A DNA stretch of 64,000 bases from Anaeromyxobacter diazotrophicus (GTDB lineage Bacteria; Myxococcota; Myxococcia; Myxococcales; Anaeromyxobacteraceae), in the NCBI RefSeq assembly GCF_013340205.1, contig NZ_BJTG01000003.1, forward strand, positions 496,001-560,000, given 5' to 3'. The translations under genes were made by a program, and so were the position numbers. Under the pieces are notes generated by a model. That model did not search any database, was not told where the DNA came from, and saw only the letters and a list, made by a program, of their open reading frames with translations. Below are positions 8,847 through 18,255 of the stretch, in pieces. Every line of letters begins with the position of its first letter. Position 1 is the stretch's first letter.

Positions 8847-9983
8847 ATGACACACAAGAGCAAGCTCTGGCTGCTGGTCGTCGTCGCCCTGCTGGTGGTG
8901 GTGGCAGCCATCGTGGCCATCAAGGCCACCCAGATCACCGGCATGATCAAGGCCGGCAAGTCGTTCGTGCCGCCGCCCGAGTCGGTCACCTCCGCCACCG
9001 TCGAGGCGTCGCGCTGGGAGGCGTCGCGCGAGGCGGTGGGCACCCTGGTGGCGGTGCGCGGCGTCACGGTCGGGGCCGAGCTGCCCGGGGTCATCCGGGA
9101 GATCGGCTTCGACTCCGGCGCGTCGGTGAAGCGCGGCGCCATGCTGGTGAAGCTCGACACCGCCACCGAGGAGGCGCAGCTCGCGGCGGCGCGCGCCGAC
9201 GCGGCCCTGGCCAAGGCCACCCTGCAGCGCGCGCGGCAGCTGCGCGCCGGCGGCGCCAACACCCCCGCCGATCTGGACGCGGCCGAGGCGCGCGCCCAGC
9301 AGACGGCCGCGACGGTGACCGGCCTCGAGACCACCATCGCGAAGAAGACCATCCGGGCGCCGTTCGACGGGCGCGTCGCCATCCGCCAGGTCGAGCTCGG
9401 CCAGGTGGTGTCGGCCGGGGCGCCCATCGCCGCGATGCACTCGGTCTCGCCCATCTACGCCGAGTTCGCGCTGCCGCAGCAGGCGCTGGCCGACCTCACG
9501 GTGGGCCAGCGCACCCGCCTGCGCACCGACGCCTTCCCGCGCGCGCAGTGGGAGGGGCAGGTGACGACGGTGAACCCCGAGGTGGACCCCGCCACCCGCA
9601 ACGTGCGGGTCCGCGCCACCTTCCCCAACGCCGACGGGCGGCTCCGCCCCGGCATGTTCGTCAACGTGGAGCTCCTGTCCGGGCAGAGCCGGCCGGTGCT
9701 CCTCGTGCCCGCCACCGCGGTGCTCTTCGCGCCGTACGGCGACTCGGTCTTCCTGCTGGAGGAGAAGAATGACGCGGCCGGCAAGGCCGGGCTCGTGGCG
9801 CGCCAGGCCTTCGTGCGGCTGGGCGAGCGCCGGGGCGACTTCGTGGCGGTGACCGAGGGGCTCTCGGCCGGGCAGCGCGTCGTGAGCAGCGGCGCGTTCA
9901 AGCTGCGCAACGGCGCGGCGGTGGTGGTCAACGAGGCGCTGGCGCCGGCGGCCGAGCTGGCCCCGCGGGCCAAAGAGGAGTGA
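8847..9983 (+). CDS. RND efflux periplasmic adaptor (membrane fusion protein)
   Basis: 378 residues of the AcrA/MexA type. An N-terminal anchor helix (LWLLVVVALLVVVAAIVAI, about 6-24) is followed by the split lipoyl domain (VGAELPGVIREIGFDSGASV and IRAPFDGRVAIRQVELGQVV), a helical hairpin (about 110-160) and the beta-barrel and membrane-proximal domains (ATRNVRVRATFPNADGRLRP). It links the permease encoded ten bases downstream to an outer-membrane channel, exporting toxic compounds or envelope metabolites. No tolC-like gene is present in the window, so the outer-membrane partner is elsewhere. Confidence 0.92.
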   Translation: MTHKSKLWLLVVVALLVVVAAIVAIKATQITGMIKAGKSFVPPPESVTSATVEASRWEASREAVGTLVAVRGVTVGAELPGVIREIGFDSGASVKRGAMLVKLDTATEEAQLAAARADAALAKATLQRARQLRAGGANTPADLDAAEARAQQTAATVTGLETTIAKKTIRAPFDGRVAIRQVELGQVVSAGAPIAAMHSVSPIYAEFALPQQALADLTVGQRTRLRTDAFPRAQWEGQVTTVNPEVDPATRNVRVRATFPNADGRLRPGMFVNVELLSGQSRPVLLVPATAVLFAPYGDSVFLLEEKNDAAGKAGLVARQAFVRLGERRGDFVAVTEGLSAGQRVVSSGAFKLRNGAAVVVNEALAPAAELAPRAKEE

Positions 9984-9993
9984 AGGGCGCGCC

Positions 9994-12900
9994 ATGAGCT
10001 TCACCGATCTCTTCATCCGGCGGCCGGTCATCGCGATCGTGGTGAACCTGGTGATCGTGATCGCCGGGGTCCAGGCGATGCGGACGCTCAACGTGCGGCA
10101 GTACCCGCGCAGCGAGAACGCCGCCATCACCGTCACCACCGTGTACGTCGGCGCCAGCGCCGACCTGGTGCGCGGGTTCATCACCACCCCGCTCGAGCGC
10201 GTCATCGCCGCGGCCGACGGCATCGACTACCTCGAGTCCGAGAGCAAGCAGGGGATGTCCACCATCACGGCCCACCTGCGCCTCGACTTCGACGCCACCA
10301 AGGCGCTCTCGGAGATCGGCTCCAAGGTGGACCAGGTCCGCCGCGATCTCCCGCCCGAGGCGGAGATCCCGATCCTCAACATCGTGTCGACGGACAGCCA
10401 GTTCGCCTCCGCCTACCTGAGCTTCTCGTCCGAGCTGCTGAAGCAGAACGAGATCACGGACTACCTGGTGCGGGTGGTGCAGCCGCGGCTCTCGGCCCTC
10501 GAGGGCGTGCAGCGCGCCGACATCCTCGGCGCGCGCACCTTCGCCATGCGCATCTGGCTGAAGCCGGATCGGATGGCGGCGCTCGACGTGAGCCCGACCC
10601 AGGTCCGCCGCGCGCTCGCCGCCAACAACTACCTGGCGGCGGTGGGGCAGACCAAGGGCGCGCTCGTCCAGGTGAACCTGACCGTCAACACCGACCTGCG
10701 CTCGGTGAAGGAGTTCCAGCAGCTCGCCATCCGCGAGAAGGACGGGGCGGTGGTGCGCCTCTCCGACGTCGCCGACGTGGTGCTCGGCGCGGAGGACTAC
10801 GACACCGCCGTCAACTTCAGCGGGCAGACGGCGGTGTTCGTCGGGATCTGGGCGCTCCCCAACGCCAACTCGCTCGACGTCATCCGGCGCGTCCGGGCCG
10901 AGATGGGGTCGCTGCAGAAGGAGCTCCCGGAGCAGATCAAGGCCTACATCGCCTACGACGCCACGAGCTACATCCGGAGCGCCATCCGCGACGTCGAGTC
11001 GACGCTCCGCGACACCCTCCTCATCGTCATCGTCGTCATCTTCCTCTTCCTCGGCTCGCTGCGCTCGGTGCTGGTGCCGGTGGTGGCCATCCCGGTCTCG
11101 CTCATCGGCGCCGTCTTCCTCATGCAGGCGTTCGGGTTCACGCTCAACCTGCTCACGCTGCTCGCCATCGTGCTCTCGGTCGGCCTGGTGGTCGACGACG
11201 CCATCGTGGTGGTGGAGAACGTCGAGCGCCACCTGCGCGAGGGGGTCAGCCCGGTCGAGGCGGCGCTGCAGGGGGCGCGCGAGCTGGTCGGCCCCATCCT
11301 CGCGATGACCGTCACCCTGGCGGCCGTCTACACGCCCATCGCCTTCCAGGGCGGGCTCACCGGCTCGCTCTTCCGCGAGTTCGCGCTCACGCTGGCCGGC
11401 GCGGTCGGCATCTCGGGCGTGGTGGCGCTCACGCTCTCGCCCGTCATGTCGTCGGCGCTCCTGCGCCGCGGGCAGGAGGAGCACGGGCTGGCCGGCCGCA
11501 TCAACCGCGCCTTCGACCGGCTGCGCGCCACCTACGTCCGGCAGCTCGAGGGCGTGCTGCGCGCGCGCGGCGCCATCTACCTCGCCTGGGTGGTGGTGAG
11601 CGTGCTGGCGGGGCTCATGTTCTGGCAGTCGCCCAAGGAGCTGGCGCCGGCGGAGGACCAGGGCGTCATCTTCGGGGTGGTGAACACGCCGGCCAACTCC
11701 ACCATCGACCAGGTGATGCAGTCGACGCGCGCCGTGGACAAGGCGGTGCGGTCGTTCCCCGAGACCGAGTTCACGTTCCAGATCACCTTCCCGAACGGCG
11801 GGTTCTGGGGCATGGGGCTGAAGCCCTGGGACGAGCGCAAGGCCACCGCCTCCCAGCTCCTGCCGCAGGTGGGGGCCAAGGTCGCCGCCATCCCGGGAGT
11901 GCAGACGTTCCCCATCGTCCCGCCGGCCCTGCCCGGCGGCGGCAACTTCCCGGTCGAGTTCGTGCTGGCCTCCACCGCCGAGGCCTCCGAGGTGCTCGGC
12001 TTCGCGAAGCAGCTCCAGGAGAAGGCGGCCGCGAGCGGCATGTTCGCGTTCCCGCCCCTCATCGACGTCAAGATCGACCAGCCGGAGACCGAGCTCGAGA
12101 TCGACCGCGACAAGGTGGCGGCCCTCGGCCTCGACCTGCAGACGGTCGGCCAGGACCTGGCGGCGGCCGTCGGCGGCAACTTCGTGAACCGGTTCAGCAT
12201 CGGCGGCCGCAGCTACAAGGTCATCCCGCAGCTCGTGCGCGGCGAGCGGCTCAACGCGGCCCAGCTCGCGGACCTCAACGTGACCGGGCCGGGCGGACAG
12301 CTCATCAAGCTCTCGTCGATCGCGACCCTGCGCCACAGCGTCACCCCGCGCTCGCTCAACCGCTTCCAGCAGCTCAACGCGGTCAAGATCAGCGGCGTGG
12401 CGGTGCGCCCGCTCGACCAGGCGCTGGGGTTCCTCGAGGCCGAGGCGGCCAAGATCCTGCCCAACGGCTACAACCTCGACTACACCGGCGAGTCGCGGCA
12501 GCTCCGCACCGAGGGGAACAAGTTCCTGCCCGCCTTCCTCCTGGCGGTGGTCCTGATCTTCCTGGTGCTGGCGGCGCAGTTCAACAGCTTCCGGGACCCG
12601 TTCGTCATCCTGGCCGGCTCCGTCCCGCTCGGCATGTTCGGCGCCGCCCTGATGACCTTCCTCAAGATGCCCAACCCGAACCTGCCGTCCTTCACGAACG
12701 GCTGGACCACCACCCTCAACGTCTACTCGCAGGTGGGGCTCGTCACGCTGGTCGGGCTCGTCTCGAAGAACGGCATCCTCATCGTCGACTTCGCCAACAA
12801 GGCGCAGCTCGAGGGCCTCAGCAAGCTCGACGCGGTGAAGCGGGCGGCCGCCACCCGGCTCCGACCCATCCTCATGACGAGCGTGGCCACGGTGGCGGGG

Positions 12901-13119
12901 CACTTCCCGCTCACCCTGGTGACCGGGCCGGGCGCGGCGGCGCGCAACAGCATCGGCCTGGTGCTGGTGGCGGGGATGGCGGTGGGCACGGCCTTCACCC
13001 TCTTCTTCGTGCCCGCCATCTACCTGCTCATCGCCAAGGACCGCGGCCCTCAGGCCTCGGCGTCGGGCAGCTCCAGCCCCTCCGACTTGGCGAGCTCGCC
13101 CAGCACCACCGTCGCGTAG
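9994..13119 (+). CDS. RND efflux transporter permease (AcrB/MexB-like)
   Basis: 1041 residues, normal length for the hydrophobe/amphiphile efflux class. Twelve hydrophobic segments occur in the usual arrangement: one at the N-terminus (PVIAIVVNLVIVIAGVQAM), a large periplasmic loop, helices 2-6, a second loop, and helices 8-12. GLVVDDAIVVVENVERH carries the paired Asp residues of the proton relay. It is driven by the proton gradient and pairs with the adaptor just upstream. Its last 70 bases overlap the tail of truD on the other strand; the final 25 residues (Ser/Pro-rich) have no counterpart in typical AcrB and are probably an overlap-derived extension. Confidence 0.95.
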   Translation: MSFTDLFIRRPVIAIVVNLVIVIAGVQAMRTLNVRQYPRSENAAITVTTVYVGASADLVRGFITTPLERVIAAADGIDYLESESKQGMSTITAHLRLDFDATKALSEIGSKVDQVRRDLPPEAEIPILNIVSTDSQFASAYLSFSSELLKQNEITDYLVRVVQPRLSALEGVQRADILGARTFAMRIWLKPDRMAALDVSPTQVRRALAANNYLAAVGQTKGALVQVNLTVNTDLRSVKEFQQLAIREKDGAVVRLSDVADVVLGAEDYDTAVNFSGQTAVFVGIWALPNANSLDVIRRVRAEMGSLQKELPEQIKAYIAYDATSYIRSAIRDVESTLRDTLLIVIVVIFLFLGSLRSVLVPVVAIPVSLIGAVFLMQAFGFTLNLLTLLAIVLSVGLVVDDAIVVVENVERHLREGVSPVEAALQGARELVGPILAMTVTLAAVYTPIAFQGGLTGSLFREFALTLAGAVGISGVVALTLSPVMSSALLRRGQEEHGLAGRINRAFDRLRATYVRQLEGVLRARGAIYLAWVVVSVLAGLMFWQSPKELAPAEDQGVIFGVVNTPANSTIDQVMQSTRAVDKAVRSFPETEFTFQITFPNGGFWGMGLKPWDERKATASQLLPQVGAKVAAIPGVQTFPIVPPALPGGGNFPVEFVLASTAEASEVLGFAKQLQEKAAASGMFAFPPLIDVKIDQPETELEIDRDKVAALGLDLQTVGQDLAAAVGGNFVNRFSIGGRSYKVIPQLVRGERLNAAQLADLNVTGPGGQLIKLSSIATLRHSVTPRSLNRFQQLNAVKISGVAVRPLDQALGFLEAEAAKILPNGYNLDYTGESRQLRTEGNKFLPAFLLAVVLIFLVLAAQFNSFRDPFVILAGSVPLGMFGAALMTFLKMPNPNLPSFTNGWTTTLNVYSQVGLVTLVGLVSKNGILIVDFANKAQLEGLSKLDAVKRAAATRLRPILMTSVATVAGHFPLTLVTGPGAAARNSIGLVLVAGMAVGTAFTLFFVPAIYLLIAKDRGPQASASGSSSPSDLASSPSTTVA

Positions 13120-14099
13120 GAGCCGCGCGGCAGCTCGAAGCGGGCGCGGTAGCCGCCCTCCACCGGCTCGAGCTCCACGGCCACCGGGAGCCGGCCGGGG
13201 CGGCGCGTCCCCTCGGTCTCGCCGCCGCCGCGCGCCAGGTCGGCCGGGCCGAGCCCCTCGGCGGCGAGCAGGCGCTCCTCGCGGCGGAGCGCCTCGCCCG
13301 CGGCGGGCTTGAGCTTGTGCCCGAACATGGGCCCGGCCGGCGACACCTCGAACCGCTCCACGCGCGGCCCGTCGGCGGCCGGGTCCTCGCAGGTGAAGAC
13401 GCCGCCCGAGTCGAGCTTCTTCAGGACGTCGCCGGCGAGCGCGGTCGCGAAGAGGCCGTCGCGCAGCCGCTCCGCCAGCCAGGCGTTGAAGACCCGCGAC
13501 TGCCAGGCCGACAGCACCAGCCGCCGCAGGAAGCGGTCGCGCAGCGCGCGGCGCACCTCGGGGTCGCGCGCGTCGCCGAGGAGGAGCTTGCGCCCCACCT
13601 CCGCGTTCCGCCCGGCGGCGCCGAAGCGCTGGGCGCCGAAGAAGTTGGCGAGCCCGCGCGCCTGGAGCGCGGCGGCGCAGGCCTGGGCGCGCGCGAGATC
13701 GCCGCCGCGCACCACGGCCGCGAAGACGTTGCCGCGCAGGTGGCCCGTCCGGAGCTTGTTCTGGTGGCGCGAGGCCTCCAGCACGCGGAAGCCGTCGCCG
13801 GCCAGCGAGGCCGGATCGGGGTCGCGCGCCACCGGGAAGGAGAGCCACTGGGTGGTGACCGCGGCGCGGTCCTTCATCCCGGCCCAGCCCGCCTCGCGGT
13901 CGGGCACCCCCAGCGCCGCCGCCAGCGCGCGCACCACGTCGCGGGTGGTGCGGTCGCGCTTCTCGACCCGCAGCCACAGGTGCGGGCCGGTCCCCTGCGG
14001 CAGGTAGGCCGGGACCTCGTCGACGCGGAAGTCCTCCGGCGAGGCCTTCACGGCGCCGCCCGAGCCGGGCAGGTCGGCGGTGACGAAGGGCAGGGTCAC
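13050..14099 (-). CDS. truD: tRNA pseudouridine(13) synthase
   Basis: 349 residues. Converts U13 of some tRNAs to pseudouridine. Family landmarks are present: an N-terminal FRVDEVPAYLPQGTGPHLWL, then HQNKLRTGHLRGN, GLANFFGAQRFG (conserved NFFG-QRFG motif) and GWAGMKDRAAVTTQW, whose Asp is the catalytic residue. The start is GTG 14099 within a GTGA overlap with the DUF4388 gene, so it lies in an operon with that gene and the DsbA-like gene. Its 3' end overlaps the convergent RND permease gene by 70 bases. Confidence 0.93.
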   Translation of the reverse strand: MTLPFVTADLPGSGGAVKASPEDFRVDEVPAYLPQGTGPHLWLRVEKRDRTTRDVVRALAAALGVPDREAGWAGMKDRAAVTTQWLSFPVARDPDPASLAGDGFRVLEASRHQNKLRTGHLRGNVFAAVVRGGDLARAQACAAALQARGLANFFGAQRFGAAGRNAEVGRKLLLGDARDPEVRRALRDRFLRRLVLSAWQSRVFNAWLAERLRDGLFATALAGDVLKKLDSGGVFTCEDPAADGPRVERFEVSPAGPMFGHKLKPAAGEALRREERLLAAEGLGPADLARGGGETEGTRRPGRLPVAVELEPVEGGYRARFELPRGSYATVVLGELAKSEGLELPDAEA

Positions 14100-15370
14100 C
14101 GGAGCTCCGCCAGCGCCTCGAAGCGCTCCTTCACCTCGCGCCCGAGCCGCTCGTCCTCGGCGCGCGCGAGCAGCTCCCCGCTCTGGAACAGGTAGAACAG
14201 GACGAGCTCGTGCAGCGCGTCGAAGAGCACCGTCAGGCGATCGCCGTCGTCGTCGGAGACCCGCGCCGCCTCCACGTTCGCCCGCACCGCCGCCGGGTCG
14301 ACGGCGCCGTCGCGGGCGGGGGCGATGCCGGTCCAGGCGAAGGCGAAGCGGCCGGCCGGATCGGCGAGGAAGGCGCGGACCGCGGCCAGGAAGGGCTCGC
14401 GGCCGCCCGCCGCCTCGACCGCCACCGCCACCTCGCGCAGGATGCCGGCCATCCCCTCGCCGATGGCGCCGGCGCGCTCGTCCGGCGACTGCCCTCGGGC
14501 GCCGAGCGGCTGGGCCGACGCCTCCAGGTAGCCGGCCTCCGCCAGGTGGTAGAGCACCTTGGTGGCGTCGAACGGGGAGAGGTGCGCGCGCTGCGCCACC
14601 TCGGCCACCGTGCGCCGGCCGTCCACCAGCCCCAGGAGCTCCCGCTCGACCGGCTGGAGCGTGATCGGCACCTTGGGCTCGCGCCGGCGCAGGAACGCCT
14701 CCGGCCCGGGGATGCGCGCCCGGAACAGGCTCAGCTCGTCGATGCGCCGGATGCCGTCCATGAGGAGCGACTGGGTGTTCACGGAGAGCGGCGTGCCGAG
14801 CTCCGGCGCCTCCTCGTCGAGGAGCGTGAACACGCCCTCGCGCGAGAGGAGGATGGCGTGGAACACCGCCGCCACCTGCTCGTGCAGGCACTTCCAGAGG
14901 TCGGGCGCGGAGACGAGGCCCCCGTCGACGAGCGCCTTGCCGAGCCCGGCGGGCCCGGCGGCGGCGCGGAGCGCCTGCTCGAGCCCCGCCGGCCGGAGGT
15001 ACCCGAGCCGCACCGCGATCTCCCCCAGGCGCTCGCCGGCGGCCTGGGAGTGCGCCCCGCGCACCTCGCCCTCGCGGAAGACGACCGTGCGGTCCCCGCC
15101 GGCGGCCGCCACCCTGAGGAGGCCGGAGAGCCGCGACTGGTGGACGAAGGCGATGAAGTCGGCGATGGGGAACGCCGCCAGGTCGCCCGCCAGCACGCAG
15201 CGCGGGCGCTGCGAGGCGCCGCCGGCGGCCGGGGTGCGGCGGCCGAGGAGCAGGTCGGGCGCGGACGGCAAGAGCTCGAACCGGCCGGCGCGGTCGGCGA
15301 GCAGCCGCCGCGCCTGGTCGTCCTGCGGCACGATCCGGCCGTGGGCGTCGATGTCGACGTGGAGCGGCAT
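14096..15370 (-). CDS. DUF4388 (PatA N-terminal-like) domain protein
   Basis: 424 residues. The segment at about 60-210 (LAAFPIADFIAFVHQSRLSG, then VVFREGEVRGAHS) is the DUF4388/PatA-type domain found in many myxobacterial signalling proteins; a winged-helix-like segment (LLGLVDGRRTVAEVAQRAHL) follows at about 245-290. No receiver domain is attached. The function is unknown; members occur with gliding motility and two-component genes. It lies between the DsbA-like gene (six bases upstream) and truD (four-base overlap), so the three are probably one transcript, although their activities have no obvious link. Confidence 0.78.
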   Translation of the reverse strand: MPLHVDIDAHGRIVPQDDQARRLLADRAGRFELLPSAPDLLLGRRTPAAGGASQRPRCVLAGDLAAFPIADFIAFVHQSRLSGLLRVAAAGGDRTVVFREGEVRGAHSQAAGERLGEIAVRLGYLRPAGLEQALRAAAGPAGLGKALVDGGLVSAPDLWKCLHEQVAAVFHAILLSREGVFTLLDEEAPELGTPLSVNTQSLLMDGIRRIDELSLFRARIPGPEAFLRRREPKVPITLQPVERELLGLVDGRRTVAEVAQRAHLSPFDATKVLYHLAEAGYLEASAQPLGARGQSPDERAGAIGEGMAGILREVAVAVEAAGGREPFLAAVRAFLADPAGRFAFAWTGIAPARDGAVDPAAVRANVEAARVSDDDGDRLTVLFDALHELVLFYLFQSGELLARAEDERLGREVKERFEALAELR

Positions 15371-15376
15371 GGGGGG

Positions 15377-16258
15377 CTAGTCGCGCTCGAAGTGCCCGGC
15401 GCGGAGCCACTCCTCCTCGTCCTCGAGCGCGAAGAGCAGGAGGTCGAGGGCGTCCTTGACCGGGCCGAGCTCCAGCCGCCGGCCGTTCAGGAACAGCGTC
15501 GGCGTCCCGACCAGCCCGCCGGCGCGCGCCTCGGCCTGCGAGGCGGCGATGCGGCCGCGCCGGCGGCCCTCCGCGATCGCGGCCAGCAGGTCGTCCGGGT
15601 CCCCGCCCAGCGCGCGCGCGTCCGCGGCCAGGTCGTCGTCCGAGAGCTCGTGCGGGTGCGAGAAGAGGCGGTCGTGCATGGGCCAGAACAGCCCGTGGTC
15701 CCGCGCCCACTCGCCCGCCAGCGCCGCCTCCTGGGCGCGCGGGTGGCTGGCGATGGGGAACGGCTTGTAGACGAGCTTCAGCCGCCCCTCGTGCTCGCGC
15801 ACGAAGCGCTCCAGCTCGGGCCGGAGCGCCTGGCAGAAGGGGCAGGTGAAGTCGGAGAACTCGACCAGCGTGACCTTGGCCGCGGGGCTCCCGAGCGCGG
15901 GGCCGAAGCCCGCCACGTCGAGCTTGGCGCGCCGCGCCGGGTCGAACGCGGCGTAGTAGGCGGTGAGCGCGCGCAGCACCTCGCCCGTGCCGAGCCCCTG
16001 GCCCGCGAGGCGCACCACCAGCGACGCCATCCGCGGCGCGTGCTTGCAGCCCTTGTGCTCGCGCAGGCAGCCCGCGAGCGTGTGCGGGCACCCGCAGTGG
16101 CAGAACTCGTCGGCCGCCACGCGCCGCACCACCTCGGCCTGGGCCGGGGTGAGGCCCGAGAGATCGACGCCCGGCAGCTCGTCGGCGGCCGGCGCCGCGG
16201 CCGCGGGCGCCGCGGCGGCGAGGAGGAGGGCGAGGGCGGCGCTGGGGAATAGGGGCAT
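15377..16258 (-). CDS. DsbA-family thioredoxin-fold protein with CcmH-like Cys segment
   Basis: 293 residues with a signal peptide (about 1-22), so periplasmic. The thioredoxin fold occupies about 125-285, with active site CPFC at 139-142 and the cis-Pro loop VGTPTLFLNG. Between signal and fold is a second Cys-rich stretch, EFCHCGCPHTLAGCLREHKG (residues 51-70), plus a following helix resembling the CcmH/CcmL region that handles cytochrome c cysteines. The likely activity is thiol-disulfide exchange on secreted proteins; the extra segment suggests a dedicated client such as apocytochrome c, which these bacteria make in large numbers (inference). Confidence 0.8.
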   Translation of the reverse strand: MPLFPSAALALLLAAAAPAAAAPAADELPGVDLSGLTPAQAEVVRRVAADEFCHCGCPHTLAGCLREHKGCKHAPRMASLVVRLAGQGLGTGEVLRALTAYYAAFDPARRAKLDVAGFGPALGSPAAKVTLVEFSDFTCPFCQALRPELERFVREHEGRLKLVYKPFPIASHPRAQEAALAGEWARDHGLFWPMHDRLFSHPHELSDDDLAADARALGGDPDDLLAAIAEGRRRGRIAASQAEARAGGLVGTPTLFLNGRRLELGPVKDALDLLLFALEDEEEWLRAGHFERD

Positions 16259-16422
16259 GGGGCTGGCCGCGTGGATTGTAGTGGCTCGGGGCCGGAGTTC
16301 CGAGCCGTCCGGGCCGCGGAGCGCTCGTGTACTCCCGGGCGGGGCGAGGAGGCAAATGCGCCCGGTGGCGTCCGCGCCGCCCGCGGGGTAGGTTCAGCGC
16401 CTCATGGAGCGGAGCCGTCCAG

Positions 16423-18225
16423 ATGCGTAGGGCGGGGGTGGGTCCCCCGCCGCCCGGCGCCGCGCCGCTCGAGCGCGGCGCGGTGCGGAAGGACCCCGGC
16501 GGCAAGCTGCGGGTGGCGCTCGTCTACCCGAACACCTACCGCGTCGGGATGGCCAACCTCGGCCTCCACGCCGTGTACCGGCTCTTCAACGCCCACCCGC
16601 GCACGGCCTGCGAGCGCGCCTTCCTGCCCGAGGCGCCGGACGAGGCGCCGCGCACCGTCGAGTCGGGCCAGCCGCTCGCCGACAACGACGTGGTCGCGTT
16701 CTCGCTCTCGTTCGAGGAGGACTACCGGCACGTCCTCGCGCTCCTCGACCGCGCCGGGCTGCCGCTCCGCGCCGCCGACCGCGACGCGCGCCACCCGCTG
16801 GTTGTGGCGGGCGGGATCGCGGTGCAGATCAACCCGGAGCCGGTGGCGCCCTTCTTCGACCTGCTCCTGGTGGGCGAGGGCGAGGAGCTGTGCGCGCCCT
16901 TCCTCGACCAGCTCGCGGGCGGCGCCCGCGACCGCACGCGCCCGGCGCTCCTCGCCGAGCTGGCGCGCCTGCCGGGCAGCTACGTGCCCTCGCTCTACGA
17001 GGTGGAGTACGCCGACACCGCCGCGCCCGCGGGCGCCTGGGTGACGCGGTTCGAGCCGAAGGAGGGCGCGCCGGCGCGGGTGGTGCGGCGCTACGTCGAG
17101 GACCTGCGGACCGTCCCCACCTCGCGCGTGGTGGACTCGCCCGACGCGCAGTTCGGCGACCTCTTCCTCACCGAGGTGGCGCGCGGCTGCCTCTGGGGGT
17201 GCCGCTTCTGCGCCGCCGGCTTCGTGCAGCGACCCTACCGCGAGGTGGACCTCGAGACCCTCCGGGCGGAGGCGCGCCGCGGCCTCGCGGCGGGGCTGCG
17301 GGTGGGCCTGGTGGGCCCGGACACGAGCGACTACAGCGGCCTCGACGCGCTCACCTGCTCCATCGCCGAGGAGGGCGGGACCTTCAGCCCGTCGTCCCTG
17401 CGGGTGGACGCCATCACCCCCGCGCTGGCGGGGCGCATGGCAGCCGGCGGCGAGCGCTCCATCACCCTCGCGCCGGAGGCCGGGACCGAGCGGCTGCGCC
17501 GGGTCATCAACAAGGACTTCCCGGACGACCTGGTGGTGAAGGCGGCCGAGCACGCGCTCGGGCAGGGCATGCAGCACGTGAAGATGTACTTCATGTGCGG
17601 GCTGCCCACCGAGACCGACGAGGACGTGCTCGGGATGGCGCGCCTCGCCGTACGCATCCGCGAGGAGGTCATGCTTCCGCGCGCCAAGGCGACCGGGCGC
17701 ATGGGGCGCCTCTCGCTCTCCGTGAACCCCTTCATCCCCAAGCCGTGGACGCCGTTCCAGTGGGCGCCCATGGCGGAGCGGGGCTGCCTCGAGGCGAAGC
17801 GCAAGCTCCTCGAGCGCGAGCTGCGCCCGCGCGGCATCGACGTCGAGATGATGAGCCCGCGGGAGGCGTTCCTGCAGGCGCTGCTCTCGCGCGGCGACCG
17901 CCGCGTCGCCGACCTGCTGGAGCTCGCCCACCGCGAGGCGGGCGGCGACCTCAGGAAGGCGCTCGCGCGCTGGGGCCACGCCCCGGAGTACTTCGCCAGC
18001 CGCGAGATCGGCGTGGACGAGGCGCTCCCCTGGGACTTCCTCGACCAGGGGCTCACGAAGAAGTACCTCGCCCGGGAGCTCCGGCGCGGCGTGGGCGCGA
18101 AGGTGACCCCCAAGTGCCAGGTCGAGACCTGCCGCGCCTGCGGCCTCGCCTGCGCCGACCACCCGGAGCTCCTCCAGCCGCTGCGCCCGCCGGCGCTCGC
18201 CGCCGGGCCGCTCGCCGGCGGGTGA
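16423..18225 (+). CDS. B12-binding-like/radical SAM protein (TIGR03960-type)
   Basis: 600 residues. The N-terminal half is a cobalamin-binding-like fold (VALVYPNTYRVGMANLGLHA, then LVVAGGIAVQINPEPVAPFF and LLVGEGEE). The radical SAM core begins at about residue 245 with RGCLWGCRFCAAGF, the C-x3-C-x2-C cluster motif. Later markers are VDAITPAL, TLAPEAGTERLRRVINKD and YFMCGLPTETDEDV. The C-terminus has another Cys cluster (CQVETCRACGLAC). The family is widespread and its reaction is unknown; in many genomes it is linked to a DUF2344/TIGR03936 partner, not seen here. ATG 16423 is preceded by GGAGCGGAG; an upstream in-frame start at 16327 gives only Arg-rich sequence. Confidence 0.88.
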   Translation: MRRAGVGPPPPGAAPLERGAVRKDPGGKLRVALVYPNTYRVGMANLGLHAVYRLFNAHPRTACERAFLPEAPDEAPRTVESGQPLADNDVVAFSLSFEEDYRHVLALLDRAGLPLRAADRDARHPLVVAGGIAVQINPEPVAPFFDLLLVGEGEELCAPFLDQLAGGARDRTRPALLAELARLPGSYVPSLYEVEYADTAAPAGAWVTRFEPKEGAPARVVRRYVEDLRTVPTSRVVDSPDAQFGDLFLTEVARGCLWGCRFCAAGFVQRPYREVDLETLRAEARRGLAAGLRVGLVGPDTSDYSGLDALTCSIAEEGGTFSPSSLRVDAITPALAGRMAAGGERSITLAPEAGTERLRRVINKDFPDDLVVKAAEHALGQGMQHVKMYFMCGLPTETDEDVLGMARLAVRIREEVMLPRAKATGRMGRLSLSVNPFIPKPWTPFQWAPMAERGCLEAKRKLLERELRPRGIDVEMMSPREAFLQALLSRGDRRVADLLELAHREAGGDLRKALARWGHAPEYFASREIGVDEALPWDFLDQGLTKKYLARELRRGVGAKVTPKCQVETCRACGLACADHPELLQPLRPPALAAGPLAGG

Positions 18226-18255
18226 GCGCCGCGGGGCGGTGGTACAACCTCCGCC

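Noticed and set aside
8847-13119. RND pair without an outer-membrane channel gene as a possible novel system
   Set aside because: Adaptor-permease pairs that use a TolC encoded elsewhere are common.
9928-13977. Very long minus-strand frame opposite the RND permease
   Set aside because: Repetitive Arg/Gly/His/Glu composition with no domain, fully antisense to a well-supported gene. GC-skewed codons suppress stops on the opposite strand.
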